From assembly GCF_036245475.1 (NCBI RefSeq), contig NZ_BTPM01000001.1, forward strand, positions 1,860,001-1,924,000: a stretch of 64,000 nucleotides of DNA, in the 5' to 3' direction. A program made the position numbers and the translations under genes. Shown here piece after piece: positions 33,797-41,634 of the stretch. Numbering within the stretch: the first letter of the stretch is position 1; each line of letters opens with the position of its first letter. The notes under the pieces were generated by a model. It saw only the letters and a program-made list of their open reading frames with translations, had not been told where the DNA came from and searched no databases. Source of the DNA: Vibrio sp. 10N. Its GTDB lineage: Bacteria > Pseudomonadota > Gammaproteobacteria > Enterobacterales > Vibrionaceae.

Positions 33797-34414
33797 CTAC
33801 GGCGCTTTTATCGACTCTAATTTGATATCAAAGATAATTGCCGTTTCCGCCGGTACCGTTGGATGAGCATCTTCTTGATAGGCAAGATGAGAAGGGACAT
33901 ACAGTCGCCAAGTAGCGCCAATTGGCATTTCTTTAAGCGCAACAATCCATGCCACGGGCGCCTGATGCAGCATAACTGTCATTGGCTCTGGCAAATGTGC
34001 AGACCCATCAACTTGCTGACCGTTCAACAGCCAAGTCTTGTGGCGGATAAAAAATTGGCTACTCGGATCGGATTCTTGACGCTCACCACCTTCATCAATG
34101 ATCTCATACTGAATACCTGAGCTATGAGTTTTGACTTGTTCACGTGCTGCGTTACGTTCAAAAAACGTTGCTTCAAATTGCTGTTTTTGCTGTAAGTGTT
34201 CAGCTTGAGCAAGCTTACGTTTCTCTTCCATCTCCTTTTTGAGCGCTTCCGCTTCACTTGGATCGAAAGGCCACGGTTTTTGCATAAACGCTTCCATGAT
34301 CGCTTCTTGAATGATCTTGATGTTCATTTTTGGAAATGATTTTTGAGCAAGCTCCTTGGCAATTTCACGGCCATAAATGTAGCTTACTTTTTGTTCTAGT
34401 GTTTCGATTTCCAT
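33797..34414 (-). CDS. FKBP-type peptidyl-prolyl isomerase-like protein
   Basis: A 205-residue protein with the FkpA/Mip-type layout: an N-terminal helical dimerisation region (QKVSYIYGREIAKELAQ, residues 8-24), a charged linker helix (about 55-95) and a C-terminal FKBP-like domain ending VPAETAIIFDIKLESI. There is no signal peptide, so it is cytosolic, unlike FkpA. The FKBP core is somewhat divergent: MLHQAPVAWIVALKEMPIGATWRLYVPSHLAYQ (read in parts) replaces the usual VIPGWxEGLxxM segment. It has its own terminator and lies downstream of the pha operon. Confidence 0.8.
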   Translation of the reverse strand: MEIETLEQKVSYIYGREIAKELAQKSFPKMNIKIIQEAIMEAFMQKPWPFDPSEAEALKKEMEEKRKLAQAEHLQQKQQFEATFFERNAAREQVKTHSSGIQYEIIDEGGERQESDPSSQFFIRHKTWLLNGQQVDGSAHLPEPMTVMLHQAPVAWIVALKEMPIGATWRLYVPSHLAYQEDAHPTVPAETAIIFDIKLESIKAP

Positions 34415-34497
34415 AACAACCTCTTGGATTCTGGTTATGGGTTTATCATACGTATCAACCTAGAAAAGAAAAGTATGTTACGGATACTCGAACTGAG

Positions 34498-34530
34498 CAG
34501 AAAAAGCTAAGGGCCGCAGTGGGCCCTTAA
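34498..34530 (-). terminator. Terminator of the pha operon
   Basis: On the minus strand AAGGGCC pairs with GGCCCTT around a short loop and is followed by AGCTTTTTCTG. It begins just after the phaC stop. Confidence 0.75.
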
Positions 34531-34534
34531 TGAT

Positions 34535-36355
34535 TTACGCTGTTTCAGACGTATCTGACTCGGTTTGCTCATTCGCATCGATAGGTTCGATGATTGGAAG
34601 GGTTTGAGCAACATACTCACCTGGCGCCGTGCCAAGTACTGGATAGTCATCATTGCCCACTGGGAATGGGTCAACTTGTTCTTCTGGAATATATTGGCCC
34701 AGCCATTCATTCCAGTGCAACCACCAAGAGCCTTTGTGGTGATCGGCGTTGTTAATCCACTCTTCCGCTGACTCATCCAGCGTTGAGTTTGTCCAAAAAC
34801 CATACTTCTCTTTTTCTGGATGATTAACGATACCTGCGATATGCCCTGACTCACCAAGTACAAAGGTTTTATTACCCCCCATCTTCAAGGCACCGCGATA
34901 CGTACCTTGCCACAAAGCAATATGGTCTTCTTTTGTGGAGATGAAATAGCTTGGAATACGAATCTTATCTAGGTCAATCCAAACGCCGCCAATTTTAACC
35001 CCTTTGTCAGCAATCAACTTGTTCTCTAAGTACAGTTGGCGTAGTAAGAAGTTGTGCGTCGCTGCCGCAACGTTGGTACTATCACTGTTCCAGTACAGCA
35101 AATCAAAATCGACGGGGCTATTGCCCTTGAGATAATTATCAACGTAGTAATTCCAGTACAAACTGTTCTCACGCAGTAAACTGAAGGTCACACTCAGAGA
35201 GCGACCGTCCATGTAACCCAGTGAATTGTTCTGAAGTTCTATTGCACGAATGATGGTATCGTTGATGTAGGCACCGACTTCACCAGGCTGGCTGAAGTCC
35301 AATAATGTAGTAAAGAAAGAAGCGGATACAATACGCTTCTTCATACGTTTTGCGGCATAGTAAGCCACGGTTGAAGCCAATACTGTGCCACCAATACAGT
35401 AGCCTGCAGCATTAATTTGATCTTTACCGGTAATGGACTCGATGGCCGCTACCGCTTTAACCACCCCTTCCGTTACATAGTCGCCAAATTCTACTTTGGC
35501 TTGCGAAGGACCAGGGTTTCGCCAAGACATCATAAATACTGAATGACCTTGCTCTAGCAGCCATTTCACCATCGAGTTCTTCTCACGAAGATCGAGGATG
35601 TAATACTTATTGATAAACGGCGGAACGATCAATAGCGGAGTGGCATTCACCTTTTCTGTCAGCGGACGGTATTGAATGAGCTCAAACAGCTCATTTTTAA
35701 ATACCACATCCCCTGCTGTGTTCGCGACATGCTCACCAATCTGGAACGCATCTGTATTCGTCATGCGAATTTTCAGTACATCCGCGCTCGCTTCCATGTC
35801 TTCCTGAAACTGCTGCAAACCTGCGAGCAAGTTTTCACCATTTTGTTCAAGAGTGAGTTTTAGAAGCTCTGGGTTAGTCGCGATAAAGTTGGTTGGCGAT
35901 AGAGCGTTTAGAGTTTGACGAGAGAAAAACGTGAGACGTTCTTTGATTTTTTCGTCCACACCTTCAACCGAGTTGATGGTATCGAGGTACGTTTTACTGA
36001 ACAAAACGTAAGACTGTTTGATGAAGTTGTAAAACGCTTCTTCTTTCCACGCTTCGTCTTGGAATCGACGGTCGCCTTTTTCAACGTCAACAACTTGCTC
36101 ATTACTGGCTTGCAACGCAACGCGTTGCCATATCTCGAGTTGTTGCATCCACCACTTAGTTTGCATATCCAACATTGCGGCGGGTTGCTTGGATGCCTTA
36201 TCCATAAACTCTGCAGTATCCTCAGCATTGAGTTCCTGCATCGCTTTAGTCAGAGGGCTATTTACGGCTGCCTTGCCTTGCTCGAAGTCTTTCCACCATT
36301 GCTGGTTGCTCTCCTGCAGTTTCACAAGGTAGTCCGAAAAGAAGTTTTGGAACAT
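34535..36355 (-). CDS. phaC: Class I polyhydroxyalkanoate synthase
   Basis: Polymerises (R)-3-hydroxyacyl-CoA to polyhydroxyalkanoate on the surface of cytoplasmic granules. The 606-residue length is that of class I synthases. The lipase-like box GYCIGG carries the catalytic Cys320; the catalytic Asp and His follow in the C-terminal alpha/beta-hydrolase fold (STKEDHIALW and GESGHIAGIVNHP). The N-terminal part contains WWKDFEQGKAAVNSPLTK. It is the last gene of phaB-phaA-phaP-phaC, behind an internal terminator hairpin. Confidence 0.95.
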   Translation of the reverse strand: MFQNFFSDYLVKLQESNQQWWKDFEQGKAAVNSPLTKAMQELNAEDTAEFMDKASKQPAAMLDMQTKWWMQQLEIWQRVALQASNEQVVDVEKGDRRFQDEAWKEEAFYNFIKQSYVLFSKTYLDTINSVEGVDEKIKERLTFFSRQTLNALSPTNFIATNPELLKLTLEQNGENLLAGLQQFQEDMEASADVLKIRMTNTDAFQIGEHVANTAGDVVFKNELFELIQYRPLTEKVNATPLLIVPPFINKYYILDLREKNSMVKWLLEQGHSVFMMSWRNPGPSQAKVEFGDYVTEGVVKAVAAIESITGKDQINAAGYCIGGTVLASTVAYYAAKRMKKRIVSASFFTTLLDFSQPGEVGAYINDTIIRAIELQNNSLGYMDGRSLSVTFSLLRENSLYWNYYVDNYLKGNSPVDFDLLYWNSDSTNVAAATHNFLLRQLYLENKLIADKGVKIGGVWIDLDKIRIPSYFISTKEDHIALWQGTYRGALKMGGNKTFVLGESGHIAGIVNHPEKEKYGFWTNSTLDESAEEWINNADHHKGSWWLHWNEWLGQYIPEEQVDPFPVGNDDYPVLGTAPGEYVAQTLPIIEPIDANEQTESDTSETA

Positions 36356-36378
36356 AGCTAAAACCCTTTTCTTGGAAA

Positions 36379-36415
36379 CAAAAAAGGTTGCGGGAACGAG
36401 TGCCCCCGCAACCCT
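36379..36415 (-). terminator. Internal terminator between phaP and phaC
   Basis: On the minus strand GGTTGCGGG pairs with CCCGCAACC around a 9-base loop and is followed by TTTTTTG. It is a good intrinsic terminator inside the operon and should make phaP mRNA more abundant than phaC mRNA. Confidence 0.82.
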
Positions 36416-36450
36416 CTATTTATAAGTATTCTATCTAAATACTAGCAAGG

Positions 36451-36798
36451 TTAAGCAGGTGTGCTCGCTTTAACCGCTTCAGTAGTAATCGCTTCTAGGT
36501 CTTCTTTAAACTCTTTCGCCACTTGTTGAAGCTTGTTGCTATCGTCCATCATCTGTTGTGACAAACGAGATAGCGTATTCAACTGTTGGCTATTGAAAAC
36601 AGCGAGAGATGACACATCTTTGATCTCTGTTGCTGCCTTCATTTGATTCACACCTAGCTCGCTGTATGCGCGCATAGCATTCAGTTGAAGATCCGTGAGC
36701 GTTTCAACATTTTTAGTCATGAGCTTGTTGAACTTAGTATAAGGTTCAAACGTTTTTTCAGACTGCTCGTTGATCACTTTGAAAATATCCGTGTACAT
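36451..36798 (-). CDS. phaP: Phasin (PHA granule-associated protein)
   Basis: A 115-residue, almost wholly helical, amphipathic protein of the phasin family. It starts MYTDIFKVINEQSEKTFEPY and ends with an Ala/Thr-rich tail (TEAVKASTPA). Phasins coat polyester granules and control their size. The ATG at 36798 was chosen because GGAG stands eight bases upstream; an ATG six bases earlier is too close to it. It lies between phaA and phaC and ahead of the internal terminator. Confidence 0.9.
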   Translation of the reverse strand: MYTDIFKVINEQSEKTFEPYTKFNKLMTKNVETLTDLQLNAMRAYSELGVNQMKAATEIKDVSSLAVFNSQQLNTLSRLSQQMMDDSNKLQQVAKEFKEDLEAITTEAVKASTPA

Positions 36799-36876
36799 AA
36801 TCATTTCTCCTAAGAAATAAACATTCCAGTTTCTAAATCAAATCTATCCCAGTAAATTGGGCTTCCGACAACACAA

Positions 36877-38082
36877 TTAACAGCGCTTAACAACGACTGC
36901 AGTTCCCATGCCACCACCTACACATAGAGAGGCAACACCTAGATCTTTGTTTTCTCGTAGCATCTCGTGAATCAAAGTCACGATAATGCGATTACCTGAC
37001 GCACCCAGTGGATGACCTAAGGCAATTGCTCCACCATTAGGGTTTGCACGTTGCAAAATTGACTCTGCTGACACGCCGTGCTCAGATGCTAAATTCCTAA
37101 TCACACCAAGAGCTTGAGCCGCAAAGGCTTCGTTGAGTTCAAATACGTTTACATCCGAAATGGTCAGCTCAGCCTTCGCCAATGCATCGGTCACCGCTTG
37201 CACTGGGCCCAAGCCCATAATCTCGGGTTCTAGACCCGTTTGAGCACTCGCCACCAGCTCGCAAAGTGGTGTTAGACCCAAACGTTCGACTGCCGACTCA
37301 GAAGCGACAATAAGTGCACTTGCACCATCATTGATCCCCGATGCATTACCAGCGGTCACACTACCTTCACGATCGAATGCTGGTCTCAACTTAGCCAGGC
37401 CTTCCATCGTTGCTTCCAATTTTGGATATTCATCTGTAGCAAACTCGATGACATTGCGACGGACTTTTACTTCAACCGGGACGATCTCTTGTTCAAACTT
37501 ACCCGCCTCAATCGCCGCTACTGCCTTCTGTTGGCTGCTTAATGCATAGGCATCCTGATCATCGCGAGAAATATCCACTTGCTTGGCAATATTTTCTGCA
37601 GTTACACCCATGTGGTAAGCGTTAAATACATCTGTCAAACCATCGGAAACCAAAAGGTCTTTTGCCGTCATGTCGCCCATTTTATGACCATTACGTGCTG
37701 TAGCTGGCATAGCAAATGGAATTTGTGACATCACCTCAACTCCAGCCGCAACCACTACTTCAGCTTCGCCGGCTTTGATGTGTGATGCAGCGTCCATTAA
37801 GGTTTTCATGCCACTGCCACAAACCATATTTAACGTATAAGCCGGGACTTTTGCAGGAATACCAGCCTTAATGGATGCTTGTCGTCCAATACCCATACCT
37901 TGATTAGCACTGACCACATTACCGACAATCACCTCATCGATATCATCTACTGATATTGCCGTTGACTCTAACGCGCCTTTAATTGCGACTGCCGCCAAGT
38001 CACCCGCTGAAATATTTTTAAGGGTACCGCCAAAACTACCAATTGCAGTACGCTTTGCTGCAACTATAAAAACTCTTTCCAT
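36877..38082 (-). CDS. phaA: Acetyl-CoA C-acetyltransferase (beta-ketothiolase)
   Basis: Condenses two acetyl-CoA to acetoacetyl-CoA, the first step of polyhydroxybutyrate synthesis. The 401-residue thiolase has the acylated Cys88 in NMVCGSGM, the HPLGASG motif with the active-site His, and the C-terminal catalytic Cys in LCVGGGMG. It starts 18 bases after the phaB stop and is followed by phaP. Confidence 0.94.
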   Translation of the reverse strand: MERVFIVAAKRTAIGSFGGTLKNISAGDLAAVAIKGALESTAISVDDIDEVIVGNVVSANQGMGIGRQASIKAGIPAKVPAYTLNMVCGSGMKTLMDAASHIKAGEAEVVVAAGVEVMSQIPFAMPATARNGHKMGDMTAKDLLVSDGLTDVFNAYHMGVTAENIAKQVDISRDDQDAYALSSQQKAVAAIEAGKFEQEIVPVEVKVRRNVIEFATDEYPKLEATMEGLAKLRPAFDREGSVTAGNASGINDGASALIVASESAVERLGLTPLCELVASAQTGLEPEIMGLGPVQAVTDALAKAELTISDVNVFELNEAFAAQALGVIRNLASEHGVSAESILQRANPNGGAIALGHPLGASGNRIIVTLIHEMLRENKDLGVASLCVGGGMGTAVVVKRC

Positions 38083-38100
38083 TATTATCCCTTATTAGCA

Positions 38101-38841
38101 TTACGCCATGTATAAGCCGCCGTTGATAGCGATAGTTTCACCTGTGATATAACCTGCCTCGTCACTTGCTAAATAAGCCACTGACGCTGCAATTTCTTCT
38201 GGCTTCGCTAAACGTTTTAGAGGAATAGTGCTTTTGATTGAATCCAAGACTTCTTCTCGCATGGCTTCAACCATAGGTGTACCGGTATAGCCCGGCGCCA
38301 CAACATTCGCAGTAACGCCAGCGCGGGCACCTTCTGCAGCCAGAGCTTTAGTAAAACCGATCATGCCTGCTTTTGCTGCAGCATAGTTTGTTTGACCAAA
38401 CTGACCTTTTTGTCCGTTTACCGATGAGATATTGATGACGCGGCCATTGCCTTTTTCGCACATGGCAGCAAAGAGAGGTTGGGTTACGTTGAATACGCTA
38501 TTGAGGTTAGTGTTAATGACATCAAACCAGTTATCCGATGACATTTTTTTAAATTGGCCGTCACGAGTAATGCCTGCGTTATTAACAACAAGGTCAAACG
38601 TACCTTCTTCTTGTTGCAATAGCCCTAGCTTTTCCTTGCACTCTTCAGTATTCGTCACATCGAGTTCGAACAATCGAACCTGATCTTCTGTAAAGCCTTT
38701 CTCATCGAACCAACGTTTAGCACAATCATAATTGCCTGTACTAAATGTAGCGATAAGCCGATAGTCTTGTTCAACGAGTTTCGAAGAGATAGCAGAACCA
38801 ATTCCGCCTTTTGATCCCGTAATTATTGCGAGCTTTTTCAT
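38101..38841 (-). CDS. phaB: Acetoacetyl-CoA reductase
   Basis: NADPH-dependent short-chain dehydrogenase that reduces acetoacetyl-CoA to (R)-3-hydroxybutyryl-CoA. The 246 residues show the coenzyme motif TGSKGGIGS (residues 8-16), NNAGITRD, the catalytic Ser in INISSVNGQKG, and Tyr-Lys in NYAAAKAG. The C-terminal GYITGETIAINGG is typical of PhaB/FabG. GGAG is six bases before the ATG at 38841. It is the first gene of the pha operon. Confidence 0.93.
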   Translation of the reverse strand: MKKLAIITGSKGGIGSAISSKLVEQDYRLIATFSTGNYDCAKRWFDEKGFTEDQVRLFELDVTNTEECKEKLGLLQQEEGTFDLVVNNAGITRDGQFKKMSSDNWFDVINTNLNSVFNVTQPLFAAMCEKGNGRVINISSVNGQKGQFGQTNYAAAKAGMIGFTKALAAEGARAGVTANVVAPGYTGTPMVEAMREEVLDSIKSTIPLKRLAKPEEIAASVAYLASDEAGYITGETIAINGGLYMA

Positions 38842-39140
38842 TGGTGACTCCATTCCTAGCAACTAGCTTTATTAGCTATTTTATAAAAATTAAAATCAGA
38901 CGACATAGTGCGTGTTTTTACTTAGCTGACTTTTATTATTGAAATTACACAGCTTTTATTACGCTTTGACTTTTAAATATAAATTTAAAGGAAACTTAAT
39001 AATTGACCATCGATTATTTTAGTTACGCCCTCTAAAGTTGATCATTATCACAAATAACCATGCAAACGCCGCTTTCACATTTAGTTTGTAAATCATTATT
39101 ACAACATCTTAGTAACCTATTGAATAAAAAGGAAATAAAC

Positions 39141-39166
39141 ATATACTGATATTCATATCAGTATAT
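39141..39166. repeat. Perfect 12-bp inverted repeat, candidate operator
   Basis: ATATACTGATAT-TC-ATATCAGTATAT is perfectly symmetric with a 2-base centre. It lies 300 bases upstream of phaB. The length and tight spacing suit a homodimeric regulator (for example TetR or LuxR type). It lacks the GC content and T run of a terminator. Confidence 0.55.
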
Positions 39167-39335
39167 TAACCCCAAAGCCATTGCACTAAATATGTGCATT
39201 CAATCGTAAATTAAGTACAAGAACAATAATAAACATGAACCGCTAATTAATAGAGTTATCTTATTAACCCCCTGAAATAGCTATGTATTCAAATAGAGTC
39301 ATTACGTCGACATTTAACAATATAATAACAATATT

Positions 39336-39500
39336 TCACATATCAAAAACAACCGCCCCAAAATGGGTCGCATAGTGTTTCATCGCGGGGCTTTGCAAAA
39401 TAACGTGAGCAAATTCACCCACAAAAGGCAAGGCCAATACCAACAGAAACTTTAGAGAGTAGTCGCAAATTGAAATATGTACAGTTTCAACATGCCGTGC
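39336..39500 (-). pseudogene. Possible gene remnant without start codon
   Basis: On the minus strand, an open stretch of 54 codons follows a TAA. It reads protein-like in its second half (a hydrophobic run FLLVLALPFVGEFAHVIL, then QSPAMKHYATHFGAVVFDM), but there is no start codon or ribosome site at a sensible place. It could be the decayed C-terminal part of a small membrane protein gene, or chance. Confidence 0.25.
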
Positions 39501-39677
39501 TTATCAAAAACCGGGCTAGACCAAAACAGCACATCGATATCTGATGCCCGTTGGGCCTGTTTCAACATTAGAGTTGTTAGTGGACTCAACTAGCAAATTA
39601 ACCACGGTAGCGTATTTATAGTCCGTTAATAGAGAAGGGGTGTGGGGAAGTGTTAGTATGTGACTCTAGACTGATTG

Positions 39678-39718
39678 CCCTAGCCTCCCCTTATTAACGA
39701 TAAGAGGAGGTGCTAGGG
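39678..39718. other. Long hairpin downstream of the chemoreceptor gene
   Basis: CCCTAGC-CTCC-CCTTAT pairs with ATAAG-AGGAGG-T-GCTAGGG, giving a stem of about 17 bp with one or two interruptions and a 5-base loop. It starts about 35 bases after the chemoreceptor stop. Neither side has a T run, so it may be an mRNA 3' stabiliser or part of a small RNA. Confidence 0.55.
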
Positions 39719-39751
39719 ATTGATTATTCACGCTTTCAACAGCGCTTATCT

Positions 39752-41395
39752 TTATACCCTAAATTGTCCAACTACCTCATCTAGACTTTGACAACGCTGC
39801 TCTAAGCCAACACAGGAAACTTCTGCTCGCTTAATGATTTCTGCCATTTTATGGCTATCCTCAGCAATTTTCTGAATACTCGCATTGAGCTCACCGCTCA
39901 CAGATGTTTGTTGCGATGCCGCTGTTGCAATATGCGTGTTCATTTCATTGATGATACCAACAGAGTACGAAATCTCACCCAGTGCGCTAGATGCACTTTG
40001 CACAAGAGCGATGGTCTGTTCACTAGTTGAACGGCTCGATTCCATTGCATGCACAACGACACTGGTCCCCTCTTGAAGGCGCTCAATCATGGTTTGGATA
40101 TCGCCAGTGCTTTCTTGTGTTTTACTTGCCAATGAACGTACTTCATCAGCAACAACCGCAAAGCCACGTCCTTGCTCACCAGCGCGTGCAGCTTCAATCG
40201 CTGCATTCAATGCCAACAAGTTGGTTTGCTCTGCAATGCCACGTATAACGTCCAGTACAGAGACAATGTTAGTGACATCTTGATTTAGGCGCTGTACGCT
40301 TTCCTCGGCAGAGGATATCTCAACAGCTAGCCCTTGGATCGAAGTGACAGTGTCACCAATTCCGCGATTTGCTACCGCTGCTTCTTCGGCACTTCTATCG
40401 GTCGCTTGTGCGGCTTCTTGAGCATTCTGGCTTACATTCTCACTAGTAACTCGCATCTCATTGATGGCCGTAGCAACCATGTCGCTCTCTTGCTGTTGAG
40501 ACTGTGAAGATTCGGTGATTTCGGAGGCAAGCATTATCAAATCTTGTGTTTGCTGTCTTACCTGAGAGGTTGACTCAATCACTTCCGTAACTGTGGTTTG
40601 GATCTTGCCAACAAAAAGGTTAAATGATTGACCAAGACGCCCTATTTCATCTCCTGACGTCACATCCACACGGCGCGTCAAATCACCTTCACCCGAAGCG
40701 ATGTCAGCCATGGATTGCTCTAAACGTTGAATTGGACTAACGATAAGCCTCGTAACCCAAGCTGCCAATGCCAATGCAATAACGATCGCCATCAGTGTAC
40801 CGACTTCGATGGCAAACTCGGCCTCTTTCACCGCTTTGTCACTATCAATACGCGCCTGATCCTGAAGTCTTTCCATTTCATTGAGAATGACTTTGAGATC
40901 ACCTCTCATCGCTGTAAACAAGTCCACTAATTGCTCTTTGTTTTCAGCAAACGCCACCATAGACCGCTCTGGATCGACAAACATCGCTTCATAGCCAGAC
41001 ACAAACGACTTCGTGTCGCTTAGCAAAGTATCGAGATAAGGTTGGAAACGCGAATCCAGAATACCCAAGTCGATAAGCTGCTGAACCTTTTCAACTCGAG
41101 GTACCGCATTATAAGCATTATCTTCAAACTCGAACTTCTGCTTATCAAACTCGATAGGGTCACCTTTGGCGACCAGCATTGCGTAGCTCGCTCCGACGAC
41201 TTGGTAGTAGTCGCGATAAGCATCCTCTAATGAGTTCATTACCGGGGTTATTTGATCGTTGAGCTGGTCATTAATCGCTGCTTGTTTGTTGAACAGCAAT
41301 ACATTGTAAACCGCGAGACCACTAAAGATCACCGCCATCAACAACACAGGAAGCAACATTTTCAGCCTGAGGCTGGTATTGTCAAACCATTGCAT
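39752..41395 (-). CDS. Methyl-accepting chemotaxis protein
   Basis: A 547-residue chemoreceptor. It has a membrane segment at about residues 13-33, a periplasmic helical ligand domain (about 34-190, four-helix-bundle type), a second membrane segment at about 193-215, HAMP (about 215-268), and a cytoplasmic signalling rod. The hairpin tip [23 protein letters not shown] with the following [15 protein letters not shown] is fully conserved. There is no C-terminal CheR-binding pentapeptide (it ends VVGQFRV). The start has GGAG six bases upstream. It is transcribed away from the hybrid kinase. Confidence 0.93.
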   Translation of the reverse strand: MQWFDNTSLRLKMLLPVLLMAVIFSGLAVYNVLLFNKQAAINDQLNDQITPVMNSLEDAYRDYYQVVGASYAMLVAKGDPIEFDKQKFEFEDNAYNAVPRVEKVQQLIDLGILDSRFQPYLDTLLSDTKSFVSGYEAMFVDPERSMVAFAENKEQLVDLFTAMRGDLKVILNEMERLQDQARIDSDKAVKEAEFAIEVGTLMAIVIALALAAWVTRLIVSPIQRLEQSMADIASGEGDLTRRVDVTSGDEIGRLGQSFNLFVGKIQTTVTEVIESTSQVRQQTQDLIMLASEITESSQSQQQESDMVATAINEMRVTSENVSQNAQEAAQATDRSAEEAAVANRGIGDTVTSIQGLAVEISSAEESVQRLNQDVTNIVSVLDVIRGIAEQTNLLALNAAIEAARAGEQGRGFAVVADEVRSLASKTQESTGDIQTMIERLQEGTSVVVHAMESSRSTSEQTIALVQSASSALGEISYSVGIINEMNTHIATAASQQTSVSGELNASIQKIAEDSHKMAEIIKRAEVSCVGLEQRCQSLDEVVGQFRV

Positions 41396-41634
41396 ACATT
41401 ACTCCAAATTATTAGGCTTTTATTATCTCCCTATGTTATCGCCTGCTTTCTCTTTGGCTTTAGGGTATAGCACCCCGTATGTTAGATAAGTCGCACATAT
41501 TTGCAAAATGATAGGTTTAATCCGACAAGTAACCGACTGATTTATAGAAATTAAGCGTTAATGTTTCATTTTCGTTACAGCCCACAATGCGCTAAACTGA
41601 AGCCTGTTTGCTGTCATAACAAGGATGCTAGGCT

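Larger units (their letters stand above)
38842..39751. other. Long non-coding stretch between the pha operon and the chemoreceptor
   Basis: 910 AT-rich bases without an intact gene. They include a CRP-like half-conserved site (GTTGA-N6-TCACA, 39037-39052), a perfect 12-bp inverted repeat (39141-39166), a protein-like frame without a start codon (39336-39500) and a long hairpin (39678-39718). The part next to phaB presumably holds the pha promoter. The length is unusual compared with other gaps in the window and could contain a small RNA. Confidence 0.45.

Noticed and set aside
36451..38841. Fatty-acid metabolism genes instead of a polyester operon
   Set aside because: Thiolase and reductase alone would be ambiguous, but the phasin and class I synthase next to them settle the pathway.
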